Shown: positions 17,872 to 27,631, counted from the first letter of the stretch. The stretch is DNA of 64,000 nucleotides from Syntrophus buswellii (GCF_046097065.1 NZ_CP175563.1:806001-870000), one strand, 5' to 3'. The notes: generated by a model from the letters alone, not told the origin. Numbers and translations: made by a program.

Positions 17872-20535
17872 CTAACGTTCTTCCATGGTCTGAAATTTCT
17901 TGTAGGCCGCTTTCAAAAGGACGTGCTTTTCCCGCAGGGCCTTGTGCTTTTCTTCTTCCTTCCGGATGACGGCCTCAGCCGCCTTTGCCAGAAAATCACG
18001 GTTGGCGAGTTTTCGGGAAACCTGTGCCAGGTCCTTGTCCAGTTTTGCCATTTCCTTTTCCAGCCGGGCTTTTTCCTCGGCGATGTTGATGAGGCCTTCC
18101 AGGTGGACAAAAACGCGCATGGAGCCGACCACGCCGGTGGCCACGCCCCTGGGTTCCTCCATGTCTCCCTGGATTTCCAGCTCCGCCAGAGCGGCCAGAT
18201 TGATGATGTCGCCCTGCGCCGCCGTCATCAGCGCCTTTTCCCCGTCCTGAGGAGCGGAAAGAACGGTCCGGAGCTTCCGGGAAGGGGAAATTCCCATCTC
18301 GCCCCGGATGTTGCGGATGGAGGTGATCACATCCATGACCAGGCCCATCTGCCGTTCCGCCTCATCGTCGATTTTTCCTTCATCGGCCTCGGGGAACGTG
18401 CTGACCATGATGGATGTCCCGTCATGGGAAAGCTTCTGCCAGATCTCTTCCGTGACGAAGGGCATGAAGGGGTGGAGAAGCTTCAGTCCGTCCTGAAGAA
18501 CCTCTTTCAGGGTGGCCTGGGCCGCCAGGCGCCTTTCCGGTGTTTCCCTGCCGTACAGGGCGGGTTTGGCAAGCTCCAGATACCAGTCGCAGAGCTCATG
18601 CCAGAAGAAGGCGTAAACGGCAGCGGCGGCGTCGTTGAAACGGTATTCGCTGAGGCTGCGGACAACCTCGCTGGCAGTTTTCTGAAGCCGGCTCAAAATC
18701 CATTGATCCTTCAGGGATTTTTCCGCTGTGGCGACAACACTTCCTTCAGCCGGATAATCTTCAAGATTCATCAGGGAGAAGCGGGCGGCGTTCCAGATCT
18801 TGTTCACGAAGAATTTATAGCCTTCGATGCGCTCCTCGGACATCCGGACATCCCTTCCCTGTGCGGAAAAGGCGGCCAAGGTGAACCGGAAGGCATCGGT
18901 TCCATACTTGTCGATCATGTCCAGGGGGTTGATGCTGTTCCCCTTGGACTTGCTCATCTTCTCCCCCTTTTCGTCCCGCACCAGGGCGTGGAGATAAACG
19001 TCCCGGAAGGGAACGTCATGCATGATGTATTTGCCCATCATCATCATCCGGGCCACCCAGAAGAAGAGGATGTCGAACCCGGTGATTAAGAGCGAGGTGG
19101 GATAAAATGTTTTCAGGGCGGGCGTCGAGTCCGGCCAGCCCAGGGTGGAAAAGGGCCAGAGGGCGGAGCTGAACCACGTATCCAGGACATCTTCCTCCTG
19201 CCGGAGGGAGGCATTCCCGCAATCGGGGCAGGCATCGGGATCCTGCGTGGAGACGATCATCTTCCCGCAGGAATCGCAGTACCAGACGGGGATGCGGTGT
19301 CCCCACCAGATCTGCCGGGAGATGCACCAATCCCGGATGTTGTTCATCCATTCGTAATAGGTCGCTTCCCACATGGGCGGGACAATGCGGGTTTTCCCCT
19401 TCACCACGGCGCTGATGGCCGATTTGGCCAGGGGCTTGATCTTGACGAACCACTGTTTGGAAACGGCGGGTTCGATGTCGGTTTTGCAGCGGTAGCACTG
19501 TCCCACGTTATGCATGTACGGCTCAACGCTGATCAGAAAACCCTGCTTCTCCAGATCGGCCACGACGTTCTTCCGGCATTCGTAGCGGTCCTGACCCTGG
19601 TAGGGGCCGCCGTTTTCGTTGATGGCGGCGTTTCCGTCCATGATGTTGATGATTTCCAGCGAATGCCGTTCGGCCATGGCAAAGTCGGCGGGGTCGGAGG
19701 ACGGCGTGATTTTTACCGCCCCGGAACCGAAATCCATGGTCACGTAGTCATCGGCAATGATGGGAATTCTGCGGTTCACCAGGGGAAGGAGCACGTTCCT
19801 GCCCACGAGATCCTTGTAACGGGGATCGTCGGGGTGAACCGCCACCGCCGTATCTCCCAGCATCGTTTCCGGGCGGGTGGTCGCCACGGTGATCTCACCG
19901 CTGCCGTCGGCAAGGGGGTAGCGGATGTTCCAGAGGGAGCCGGCCTCCTCCTTGTACTCGACTTCGAGATCGGAGATGGCGGTGTGGCAGCGGGGGCACC
20001 AGTTGACGATGTAATCCCCCTGATAGATCAAATCCTCATTGTAGAGGCGGACAAAAACTTCCCGGACGGCACGGGACAGCCCGTCGTCCATGGTGAACCG
20101 CTGACGCTCCCAGTCGCAGGAGCATCCCAGCCTCTTCAACTGATTGATGATGACCCCGCCGAACTTGGCCTTCCACTCCCAGACCCGCTCGATGAACTTC
20201 TCCCGGCCGAGATCATGGCGTGTCAACCCCTCCCGGGCCAGTTCCTGTTCCACGACGTTCTGTGTGGCGATGCCCGCATGATCCATTCCCGGCATCCAGA
20301 GGGTATTGAAACCCTGCATGCGCTTGAAGCGGACGATGATGTCCTGAAGCGTGTTGTTCAGGGCATGCCCCATGTGGAGGATTCCCGTCACATTGGGCGG
20401 CGGGATCACAATGGCGAAAGGAGGTTTTTCCCCTTCGTCCTCCGCATGAAAAAAGCCGGCATCCAGCCAGTATTGGTACCATCTTTCCTCAACTTCCCGA
20501 GGTTCATACGCTTTGCTTAAAGACCCTTTGTCCAT
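17872..20535 (-). CDS. valS: Valyl-tRNA synthetase
   Basis: About 887 aa. Class I synthetase with HMGH (NVTGILHMGHALNN) and KMSKS (GEKMSKSKGNSINP) motifs, an editing domain in between (TTRPETMLGDTAVAVHP), a zinc-like Cys set (CDSC, CPDC) near residues 415-435 and a C-terminal coiled coil of about 70 residues (EEKARLEKEMAKLDKDL). The start at 20535 (MDKGSLSKAYEP) is chosen because it has GGAG upstream and is the usual N-terminus; the frame is open for 38 codons further upstream through a terminator hairpin. nadC follows after 9 nt. Confidence 0.94.
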   Translation of the reverse strand: MDKGSLSKAYEPREVEERWYQYWLDAGFFHAEDEGEKPPFAIVIPPPNVTGILHMGHALNNTLQDIIVRFKRMQGFNTLWMPGMDHAGIATQNVVEQELAREGLTRHDLGREKFIERVWEWKAKFGGVIINQLKRLGCSCDWERQRFTMDDGLSRAVREVFVRLYNEDLIYQGDYIVNWCPRCHTAISDLEVEYKEEAGSLWNIRYPLADGSGEITVATTRPETMLGDTAVAVHPDDPRYKDLVGRNVLLPLVNRRIPIIADDYVTMDFGSGAVKITPSSDPADFAMAERHSLEIINIMDGNAAINENGGPYQGQDRYECRKNVVADLEKQGFLISVEPYMHNVGQCYRCKTDIEPAVSKQWFVKIKPLAKSAISAVVKGKTRIVPPMWEATYYEWMNNIRDWCISRQIWWGHRIPVWYCDSCGKMIVSTQDPDACPDCGNASLRQEEDVLDTWFSSALWPFSTLGWPDSTPALKTFYPTSLLITGFDILFFWVARMMMMGKYIMHDVPFRDVYLHALVRDEKGEKMSKSKGNSINPLDMIDKYGTDAFRFTLAAFSAQGRDVRMSEERIEGYKFFVNKIWNAARFSLMNLEDYPAEGSVVATAEKSLKDQWILSRLQKTASEVVRSLSEYRFNDAAAAVYAFFWHELCDWYLELAKPALYGRETPERRLAAQATLKEVLQDGLKLLHPFMPFVTEEIWQKLSHDGTSIMVSTFPEADEGKIDDEAERQMGLVMDVITSIRNIRGEMGISPSRKLRTVLSAPQDGEKALMTAAQGDIINLAALAELEIQGDMEEPRGVATGVVGSMRVFVHLEGLINIAEEKARLEKEMAKLDKDLAQVSRKLANRDFLAKAAEAVIRKEEEKHKALREKHVLLKAAYKKFQTMEER

Positions 20536-20547
20536 GACAGGTGCTCC

Positions 20548-20593
20548 AAAAATGACAAGGGCGGCAGGTATGCCGCCCTGATGCTCCCTTGTC
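20548..20593 (-). promoter_or_regulatory. Attenuator-like terminator in the valS leader
   Basis: An 8-bp stem (20571-20578 with 20559-20566, loop 4 nt) extended by GACAA/TTGTC pairing is followed on the minus strand by five U (20552-20548), ending 12 nt before the valS ATG. The octamer GACAAGGG occurs twice on this strand (20685-20692 and 20586-20593) and its complement once within the terminator (20554-20561), so alternative pairings exist. An AAGGUGGGAC stretch (20591-20600) resembles, but does not fully match, the T-box antiterminator. Confidence 0.55.
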
Positions 20594-20691
20594 CCACCTT
20601 CGGGAAGTCGGCCCTGCGCCCTTTCGAGTAGATTTCTATTCGAATGCAAGAACTTGTTATTTCAAGGCGCATCCTTATCTTTATCCCTTGT

Positions 20692-21681
20692 CTAAGTCAA
20701 GGGATTTTGCAGTGTTCCCCCGCTCTGGAGGGGGGATCTGCTGGTGGGATTTCTCTCCAGAAGGCGTCGGGCAGACTGAAGAATCCCCTCCCTGTCCCCG
20801 GCGTCAAACCAGGAAATCTCCGGATCAGCGCCGAACCAGGTCAGCTGGCGCTTGGCGTAGCGCCGGGTTTCCCGCTTGATCGAAGTTACCGCTTCCTCAA
20901 GGCCAAGGGTGCCTTTCAGGACCCTGACCAACTGCCGGTAGCCCAGGGCCTGCATAGGCTTGAGATCCCCGGAAAAGCCCATATCCAGCAGGCCCTGAAC
21001 TTCTTCGAGGAATCCCAGCGCCATCATTTGATCCGTCCTGGCTTCGATGCGCTCATAAAGGCGGGGACGTTCCATCCGCAGACCGATTTTCAGGACCGAA
21101 TAGGGCCGCTGGGCAAAACCATGATCCTGCTGCTGGTCCACGATCGAGACGCCGGTGAGTTCCAGGACCTCCAGGGCCCTGACTGTCCGCGCCACATCGT
21201 TGGGATGGATGATCGCTGCGGCGCGACTGTCCTTCGTTTTCAGGATCTCGTACAGGCCGGGTTTTCCCTCCCGCTCCAGAATGGCGGCATAGGATCGGCG
21301 CAGTGCCTCATCGGCACCGGGACCATCGAAGAGCCCCCCCAGGAGGGCGCGGATATAAAGACCTGTTCCCCCTGTCACGACGATTCCCTTTCCCCGGCGA
21401 TGGAGATCGGTGATGGCGGCCCTGGCCCGCTCCATGAAGGAGGCTGCACTGAAGGGTTCATCGGGATTCACGATGTCGATGAGATGGTGACGAACCTGAC
21501 CTTGTTCGGCGGGTGTCGGCTTCGCCGTTCCGATGTCCATATGGCGATAGACCTGCATGGAATCGGCGCTGACGATTTCGCCGTTGCAGAACTCCGCCAG
21601 GGCGATGGCCGTCCGGGTTTTGCCTGCGGCGGTGGGACCCATCACCACGATGAGGCGGGGCTTTTCTTGCTCCCTGATCAT
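20692..21681 (-). CDS. miaA: tRNA dimethylallyltransferase
   Basis: About 329 aa. Adds a dimethylallyl group to A37 of tRNAs that read UNN codons. P-loop GPTAAGKT, then SADSMQVYRHMDIGTAKP with the catalytic Asp, VVTGGTGLYIRALLGG, and the C-terminal ALGYRQLVRVL and RYAKRQLTWF segments. ATG 21681 has AGGA 5 nt upstream; another in-frame ATG at 21705 overlaps the mutL stop as TAATG but has poor ribosome-site spacing. The mutL-miaA pair is a common arrangement. Confidence 0.93.
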   Translation of the reverse strand: MIREQEKPRLIVVMGPTAAGKTRTAIALAEFCNGEIVSADSMQVYRHMDIGTAKPTPAEQGQVRHHLIDIVNPDEPFSAASFMERARAAITDLHRRGKGIVVTGGTGLYIRALLGGLFDGPGADEALRRSYAAILEREGKPGLYEILKTKDSRAAAIIHPNDVARTVRALEVLELTGVSIVDQQQDHGFAQRPYSVLKIGLRMERPRLYERIEARTDQMMALGFLEEVQGLLDMGFSGDLKPMQALGYRQLVRVLKGTLGLEEAVTSIKRETRRYAKRQLTWFGADPEISWFDAGDREGILQSARRLLERNPTSRSPLQSGGTLQNPLT

Positions 21682-21704
21682 GTTATCCTGCCCGCTCCCA
21701 TGCA

Positions 21705-23603
21705 TTACCGGCGCTTGAACATCCGTTCGATCTCCCGCTGGGGATAGAGAACATAGACCGGTCTTCCGTGAGGGCACGTGGCGGCAAAGGGGGTGGAATC
21801 CAGATCCCGGCACAACTGCCCCACTTCTTCACGGGTCAGGTGGTGACCGGCCTTGACCGCTCCCCGGCAGGCCAGGAAGGCGTAAATTCTGTCCCTCTTT
21901 TCTGCAAGGGAAAGAGCCCGCTCCCGTTCGGAAAATTCGGAGATCAGATCCTTTGCGAGCGCCCCCGCTTCCAGATGGGCCAACAGGGCGGGCAGGGCCT
22001 TGACAACCACCGAGTCGCCGCCGAAGGGCTCCGCTTCGACACCGGCCTCCTCAAGCAGAGGGATCAGGTCGGAAATCCGTTCAAAGTCAGCCTTGGACAG
22101 GCTGAGGACTTCAGGGATCAAAAGCCCTTGAACGGCCTGCTTTCCCCTCTCGGCCCCGCCTTTGATCTTTTCAAAGAGGACCCGCTCATGGGCGGCATGC
22201 TGGTCGACCAGGATCATTCCTTCGGGGGAGGGGAAAATCAGATAGGTCTCCCAGAGAGAGCCGATACAGTCCAGGTCGGTAAAGACGGGACGGGAAAGAT
22301 TCCGCGGCGGAGCCGGCTCGAACAGATCAGGCGCTGCAGGATCTCCTTCCGATTTCCGGGTCCGGGACGGCGGCCAAGCCGTCCGGGCCTGCAATCCCAT
22401 CTCGGGGCTGACAGCCGATTGCATTCCCGTTCCTGGCTCGTGTCCCTTCCCATACATCAGCTTCCGGCTTCCCGAAGCCAGGGAATACCGCCGCAACGCC
22501 TCGGAAACCCGGGATGTGTATTCCTCCCGCAGCATGGGGCTTTCCTCGAGGGCCCCGGAAGGCCCGTGGGAGTGCTCGATGGAAGGGGGCTGAGCCAAGC
22601 CGCGGAGCATGAGGGACAGGGCCTCGACAACCGCCTCGTAGACGATCCGCGGCTGCCGGAAGCGCACTTCCAGCTTTGCGGGGTGGACGTTCACATCCAC
22701 ATCGGCCGGATCCAGATCGATATAGAGAACCGCCGCCGGGTAGCGCCGCGGCTCGATGACCCTTCGGTAGGCCGTCATGACCGCATGGTTGAGAAGGTAA
22801 TCCTTGACGTGCCGCCGGTTGACAAACGTGTAGATCTGCTTCGTCGTTGCACAGGTCAGGTCGGGCTGGGAGGCAAATCCGTAAACCTTGAGCCCGGCGG
22901 TGGCGCCCTCAATCGGCCGCATCCGTTGGGAGTCCCTCTGTCCGAGGACGATGGCGATCCGCTCCGCCAGGCGGGGCGTTGCCGGGTAGGAGAAGAGTTC
23001 CCGCCCCTTGGCGAGAACCCGGACTCGAACCTCGGGGTTTGCCAGGGCCAGCCGGGTAATCACATCGAGGCAGTACGACCGCTCCGTGTTTTCGGATTTG
23101 AGGAATTTCTTGCGAACGGGCACGGAATCGAAGATCCGGCTCACCGTCACGGTCGTCCCGACGGGGCAGCCCGCCTCTGCTCTTTCGATCATTTTTCCCG
23201 CTTCGACAATGATCCGTATACCCGCCAGCGCCTCCGGGGTCCGGGTCACCAGCTCCGTCCGGGATATGGAGGCGATGCTTGCCAGGGCTTCCCCGCGGAA
23301 GCCGAAGGACCGCACCCGGTAGAGATCGTCGAACTCCGCAATTTTGCTGGTGGCGTGACGGGCAAAGGCCAGCGGAACATCCTCGGCGCTGATGCCGCTC
23401 CCGTTGTCGGAAATGCGGATCAGTCCGCAGCCGCCCTGTTCCAGTTCAATGGTGATCTCCGTCGCCCCGGCATCGAGGGCATTTTCCATGAGCTCTTTGA
23501 CGATGGACGCCGGTCTTTCCACGACTTCGCCGGCGGCGATTCTATGGGTCAGCGTTTCGGGAAGAAGGTGAATTCTGCGGCTCAAAGAGTTGCTCCAGTT
23601 CAT
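21705..23603 (-). CDS. mutL: DNA mismatch repair protein MutL
   Basis: 632 aa. GHKL ATPase: IAAGEVVERPASIVKELMEN (motif I), DNGSGI (II), ATSKI and FGFRGEALASI (III), followed by the S5-fold domain with the VDVNVHPAKLEVRF signature. The middle linker (about 345-430) is low-complexity. The C-terminal dimerisation domain is present (ILVDQHAAHERVLFEK), with ACRGAVKAG and CPHGRP. The DQHAAHERVLFEK segment is conserved in MutL proteins with endonuclease-type C-terminal domains. The ATG at 23603 lacks a good ribosome site; a TTG at 23585 has GGAG 6 nt upstream and is a possible alternative. Confidence 0.93.
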   Translation of the reverse strand: MNWSNSLSRRIHLLPETLTHRIAAGEVVERPASIVKELMENALDAGATEITIELEQGGCGLIRISDNGSGISAEDVPLAFARHATSKIAEFDDLYRVRSFGFRGEALASIASISRTELVTRTPEALAGIRIIVEAGKMIERAEAGCPVGTTVTVSRIFDSVPVRKKFLKSENTERSYCLDVITRLALANPEVRVRVLAKGRELFSYPATPRLAERIAIVLGQRDSQRMRPIEGATAGLKVYGFASQPDLTCATTKQIYTFVNRRHVKDYLLNHAVMTAYRRVIEPRRYPAAVLYIDLDPADVDVNVHPAKLEVRFRQPRIVYEAVVEALSLMLRGLAQPPSIEHSHGPSGALEESPMLREEYTSRVSEALRRYSLASGSRKLMYGKGHEPGTGMQSAVSPEMGLQARTAWPPSRTRKSEGDPAAPDLFEPAPPRNLSRPVFTDLDCIGSLWETYLIFPSPEGMILVDQHAAHERVLFEKIKGGAERGKQAVQGLLIPEVLSLSKADFERISDLIPLLEEAGVEAEPFGGDSVVVKALPALLAHLEAGALAKDLISEFSERERALSLAEKRDRIYAFLACRGAVKAGHHLTREEVGQLCRDLDSTPFAATCPHGRPVYVLYPQREIERMFKRR

Positions 23604-23729
23604 TGGGATCTTTTAAGGAAAGGGCCATCGCGGCCCGGGTGGGATGGCCTTCCGCGGCTTTCCGGCATCCCTGCCCAGGGCTTGAGGCTATCAGAAACGA
23701 TTGCCCGATGCAATGCCGAAGAGAAGGGC

Positions 23730-24563
23730 TCAAGGGCACACCCGCCGCCGCAGGAACAGCCGTGAAACTTCGACGTCTGCCAGGGCATTCTGGGGGTGAG
23801 CGATCCTGTACCCATGTCCGGGATAAAGAATCCGGGGGACAAGCCCCGTCCGGAGCTTGTCATAGGTCCTTTTCGTTATCTTCCGGCTCCAGCAGAAGGT
23901 GTTCAGCCTGCCCGGACCGTTTTTGACCGTGTTGATCACCAGGTCGCCGCAGATCAGCTCCCTCGTGACAGGGTTGTAAAAGCTGAGGGAATCTTCGGTA
24001 TGGCCCGGTGTTTCTATGACTTTCCAATCACCGAAACCGACAGGGCAGGCTTGGGGGCACTTTCGCCGTCCATCGGCCGGATTCCGAGACGGAAAAAGGT
24101 CCAGATCGAAGTACCGGATCCGCGTTTCCGGGCAGGGCGGTTTGATCAGATTTCTCAATCCCGGGAGAGGAATTCCGGAGAGGCTTTCAACGCGCAGATG
24201 GTCAAACCTCCTGACGTAGCGGCTGCACCACAGGGAGGCGGGCATAAAACCGACGAACCAGCTCCGGATCAGGGACAGTTTTCTTTTCCCGTGGAAGTAC
24301 TCCCCAACCAGGGGAGAAAAGAGGATCTCTGTCGATGGCGGACATTTTTCCAGGAAAGTTCCCATTCCGCCAATATGGTCGATATGAAAATGGGTCGCCG
24401 TAACAAACCGGACATCTTCGATGGACAGGTCCGGACGGCCGGCAAGAAACCGTTCGACATCCCTCGCGGCGCCGATGCTGCCCACGTCAACGACCATCAG
24501 GCCGTCTGCTCCGGAGATGACATAGGCCTGTGCAAAGCCGCAATCTGGAATCGCATGGACCAT
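23730..24563 (-). CDS. MBL-fold metallohydrolase
   Basis: 277 aa. Metallo-beta-lactamase fold with the metal motif THFHIDHIGG (HxHxDH, residues 57-66), a third His in ETPGHTEDS, an Asp in ELICGDLV and a late His in LYPGHGYRI, so both metals can be bound. No signal peptide. The substrate cannot be told; glyoxalase II-like and other hydrolases share the fold. It lies between mutL and truA on the same strand with gaps of 126 and 67 bp. Confidence 0.85.
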   Translation of the reverse strand: MVHAIPDCGFAQAYVISGADGLMVVDVGSIGAARDVERFLAGRPDLSIEDVRFVTATHFHIDHIGGMGTFLEKCPPSTEILFSPLVGEYFHGKRKLSLIRSWFVGFMPASLWCSRYVRRFDHLRVESLSGIPLPGLRNLIKPPCPETRIRYFDLDLFPSRNPADGRRKCPQACPVGFGDWKVIETPGHTEDSLSFYNPVTRELICGDLVINTVKNGPGRLNTFCWSRKITKRTYDKLRTGLVPRILYPGHGYRIAHPQNALADVEVSRLFLRRRVCP

Positions 24564-24630
24564 GGGAGTCGGGTGCCTTCTCTCTTTCTACGTATCTCTC
24601 TTTTCCTATTCCCGCGCCGGAAGGCGGCGG

Positions 24631-25371
24631 TCAATACCGGACTTCCTGCAGAAAAAGGCCCTGGGGAGGCGCGGTGATTCCAGCCCGTCCCCGGTCTCTC
24701 GCCTCCAGGATGTCCTGGATGATCTCCGGGGCCTCTTCCCCCGCACCCAGTTCGACCAGCGTCCCGACGATGTTGCGGACCATGTGCCGCAGAAAGCCGT
24801 CCGCTTCGATTGAGATCGAGATCACCCGGCCGGAATCGAGGAGCATCTCCGTCCTGAGAACGGTGCGGACGCAGGATTTCACGTCGCTGCCCGCGGCGCA
24901 GAAAGAGGTGAAATCATGGCTGCCGTGAAGAAGGGACAAGGCCCGGGCCATTTTATCGAACTCGAGGGGGGCGCGGACGAACCAGGCGGAATGTCTCTCC
25001 AGCGGGGAACGGATCGGGGAATTGAAAATCCGGTAAAGATAGCTTTTGCTCTTCGCGGAATAACGGGAATGAAAATCCCCCTCAACCTCCTGAATCTCCT
25101 TGATCGCAATGTCTTCGGGAAGGAGGCTGTTGATCCCGCGCAGGAGATTTCCCGCCGGAATTCCCGATTCCGTTTTGAAGTTGGCCACCTGATGCCGGGC
25201 GTGAACCCCGGCGTCGGTCCGTCCCGATCCATAGAGTGTAATGGATTCCTGCGTGATTCTGCCGATGGCCTCCTCAAGAATTTTCTGGATGGTCGGCTGC
25301 TGCCCCTGGCGCTGCCAGCCTCGATAGGCCGTCCCGTCATATTCCAGGACAAGTTTTATGTTTCGTTTCAT
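24631..25371 (-). CDS. truA: tRNA pseudouridine(38-40) synthase TruA
   Basis: About 246 aa. Catalytic Asp in GSGRTDAGVHARHQVAN; N-terminal LVLEYDGTAYRGWQRQ and C-terminal FLRHMVRNIVGTLVELG blocks. Start at 25371 (MKRNIKLVLEYDG) is the normal family start; the frame is open for 12 codons upstream. It heads the minus-strand run and is divergent from the carboxyltransferase gene; the 134 bp between them is AT-rich and should carry both promoters. Confidence 0.94.
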   Translation of the reverse strand: MKRNIKLVLEYDGTAYRGWQRQGQQPTIQKILEEAIGRITQESITLYGSGRTDAGVHARHQVANFKTESGIPAGNLLRGINSLLPEDIAIKEIQEVEGDFHSRYSAKSKSYLYRIFNSPIRSPLERHSAWFVRAPLEFDKMARALSLLHGSHDFTSFCAAGSDVKSCVRTVLRTEMLLDSGRVISISIEADGFLRHMVRNIVGTLVELGAGEEAPEIIQDILEARDRGRAGITAPPQGLFLQEVRY

Positions 25372-25505
25372 CGTCTCCACGGTGATTTTGTAAAAAATTA
25401 TGTACAATTATACTTTTTTAAATTAAGTATGGTCAATTCGAAAAACCTGTTTAACCGGGGTTTTTCAGGTTCCCCGAACTATTTAACTTCATTCTGTGAG
25501 GGATT

Positions 25506-27077
25506 ATGGCCACGGAAAATTCGACGAATACCACATCGGAAAAAATCAGGGATTACGGATCCCGAAAAAAGACGTTAATGCGGATGGGCGGCAGGGAGAT
25601 GGTCAGAAAGCAGCATGAACTGGGCAAGCTGACCGCAAGGGAACGACTTGACCTGCTTTTTGACACCGCGACGTTTCAGGAGGTGCAGCTCTTCACCAAG
25701 CATCGTTCGACACTGTTCGGCCTCGGAGAGAAAGACATTCCTGCCGAAGGCGTCATTACCGGATTCGGCCGGGTCGACGGCCGCGTCGTCTTTGCAGCGG
25801 CCCAGGATTTTACCTGTTCCGGGGGCAGTCTCGGGGAAATGCAGGCGAAAAAAATATGGAAAGTGATGGACATGGCCATCGCGGCAAAAAAGCCCTTCGT
25901 TTCCCTCAACGATTCCGGGGGGGCGCGCATCCAGGAAGGTGTTCCCGCCCTGGACGGCTACGGCGGGATCTTTTATCGAAACACCCTGGCCTCCGGCTAC
26001 ATTCCCCAGATCACGGCGACCATGGGACCCACCGCCGGCGGGGCCGTTTATTCCCCGGCCCTGACCGACTGGGTCTTCATGGTTAAAAGAAGCAGTTACA
26101 TGTGCATTACGGGACCGGATGTCATCAAAGCCGTCATCGGCGAAGAGGTGACCAACGAAGCCCTGGGGGGGGCCCTGGTCCATTCCACCAAAAGCGGCGT
26201 CTGCCATTTCGCCATGGACAACGACCGGGATTGCATCAACAGAATCCGAACGCTGCTGTCCTATCTTCCCGACAGCTGCCACAGCCCCCTGCCCATCATG
26301 CCGACGTCGGACAAGCCGGACCGCGAATGCCCGGACCTGAACAGCATCATTCCCGACAAGCCATCAAAGAGTTATGACATGAAGAGGATCATCCTGGAAA
26401 TCGCCGACAACCATGAGATGCTGGAGCCCCATGCCCTGTGGGCTAAAAACATGATTGTCGCGTTTATCCGGATTATGGGATGCCCCGTGGGGGTCGTGGC
26501 CAACAACCCGCGATTCGGGGCCGGCGTGCTCGATGTGAGCGCTTCGGATAAGGCCGCCCGCTTCATCCGCTTCTGCGATGCCTTCAACATCCCCCTGCTG
26601 ACCTTTGCCGATGTTCCCGGATATCTTCCCGGCACCCGCCAGGAATGGGCGGGGATCATCACCCATGGGGCAAAGATGCTTCATGCCTATTCGGAGGCCA
26701 CGGTGCCCAAGCTCACCATCGTGGTCCGCAAGGATTACGGCGGGGCCTACATCGGCATGTGCAGCAAGCAGCTCGGCGCGGACTACGTCATGGCCTGGCC
26801 CTCCGCGGAAATTGCCGTCATGGGGGCGGAAGGCGCCTGCAACATTATTTACCGTCGGGAGATTCAGGAGGCAAAGGATTCCGCAGCCAAACGCAAAGAG
26901 CTGGCCCAAACCTATGAAGCGCAGTTCAACAATCCTTACTTTGCCGCGGGCCTGGGCATCATCGACGAAATCATCCTTCCGATGGACACCCGGAAACGCA
27001 TTGCCTTTCTGCTGGAGGCCCTGAAGGAAAAGTCGGAGCACCGTCTTCCGAAAAAGCACAACAACATCCCACTGTAA
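25506..27077 (+). CDS. Acyl-CoA carboxyltransferase subunit (PccB/MmdA/GcdA family)
   Basis: 523 aa. Biotin-dependent carboxyltransferase of the propionyl-CoA carboxylase beta / methylmalonyl-CoA or glutaconyl-CoA decarboxylase alpha type. Marks: TARERLDLLFD near residue 42, DFTCSGGSLGE, LNDSGGARIQEGVPAL (acyl-CoA site), ATMGPTAGGAVYSP, and in the second half FADVPGYLPGTRQEW, KDYGGAYIGM and AEIAVMGAEGACNI. Both crotonase-like halves are complete. No biotin carboxylase, biotin carrier or membrane decarboxylase subunit adjoins, so carboxylase versus sodium-pumping decarboxylase cannot be decided. In a syntrophic fermenter, glutaconyl-CoA or methylmalonyl-CoA chemistry would both be plausible. 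Confidence 0.9.
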   Translation: MATENSTNTTSEKIRDYGSRKKTLMRMGGREMVRKQHELGKLTARERLDLLFDTATFQEVQLFTKHRSTLFGLGEKDIPAEGVITGFGRVDGRVVFAAAQDFTCSGGSLGEMQAKKIWKVMDMAIAAKKPFVSLNDSGGARIQEGVPALDGYGGIFYRNTLASGYIPQITATMGPTAGGAVYSPALTDWVFMVKRSSYMCITGPDVIKAVIGEEVTNEALGGALVHSTKSGVCHFAMDNDRDCINRIRTLLSYLPDSCHSPLPIMPTSDKPDRECPDLNSIIPDKPSKSYDMKRIILEIADNHEMLEPHALWAKNMIVAFIRIMGCPVGVVANNPRFGAGVLDVSASDKAARFIRFCDAFNIPLLTFADVPGYLPGTRQEWAGIITHGAKMLHAYSEATVPKLTIVVRKDYGGAYIGMCSKQLGADYVMAWPSAEIAVMGAEGACNIIYRREIQEAKDSAAKRKELAQTYEAQFNNPYFAAGLGIIDEIILPMDTRKRIAFLLEALKEKSEHRLPKKHNNIPL

Positions 27078-27127
27078 AGTCATCTATTCCGAATGTCCTG
27101 AAAAGAGCCGCACGAAACATGAACCTT

Positions 27128-27150
27128 GAGACGGGAGCGCATCCCGTCTC
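27128..27150 (+). terminator. GC-rich hairpin after the carboxyltransferase gene
   Basis: Stem GAGACGGGA/TCCCGTCTC with a 5-nt loop, 50 bp past the stop codon, followed by a pyrimidine-rich but not purely U tail. Probably the gene's terminator. Confidence 0.5.
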
Positions 27151-27390
27151 TCTCCCCCTCCATGGTCTGAAGCCCTTCTCATCAAGGTCTCAGCCGAAGG
27201 CGCTGAAGTATCCTCTGTATTCCGAACCCTTCATGCACTCTTGGGAACGATGTTCCGGAACTCCTCGTGGCAGGGGCTCCTGAAACCTCTACTAACGCCG
27301 GGTGTAAAAAGAGGGGGTGCGTTCACAGATAATCGTCTTCCCGTCACGAAGAGCCTGCAGAAGGCATGTGTCCTGTAAGACATATATCTC

Positions 27391-27418
27391 TTGACACCGA
27401 CCGTTTTGATCCTATAGA
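27391..27418 (+). promoter_or_regulatory. Sigma70-type promoter in a long gene-free stretch
   Basis: TTGACA (27391-27396), 16-nt spacer, TATAGA (27413-27418). The next gene (HIT protein) starts about 210 nt downstream, so the promoter either makes a long leader or a small RNA. The surrounding region 27078-27631 has no recognisable gene; frames within it look like chance. Confidence 0.5.
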
Positions 27419-27631
27419 GGAGGTTGTGACGGATGTGGCGGACTGGATATGAGCATGAACGCGTCCGTCGAAGAGCCAGGGGCTGTAACCCCAGGACAGA
27501 GAAATCAGGCCATTTTGCCGGAGATGCTTTTCCCCCGGCCTTTCCCGTCTTGATGGACTCTCCGGAAAGACGCATTTCTTCCTCGCATGCGCTCCACCAA
27601 CAGGAATGCATCTGAAAGGCATTAATCGAAC

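Noticed and set aside
20586..20600. T-box antiterminator upstream of valS
   Set aside because: AAGGUGGGAC fits 9 of 10 positions, but the variable base does not match tRNA-Val and no stem I with a valine specifier was found; kept only as an unspecified attenuator.
21768..23765. 665-codon open frame on the plus strand
   Set aside because: Antisense to mutL; no motif.
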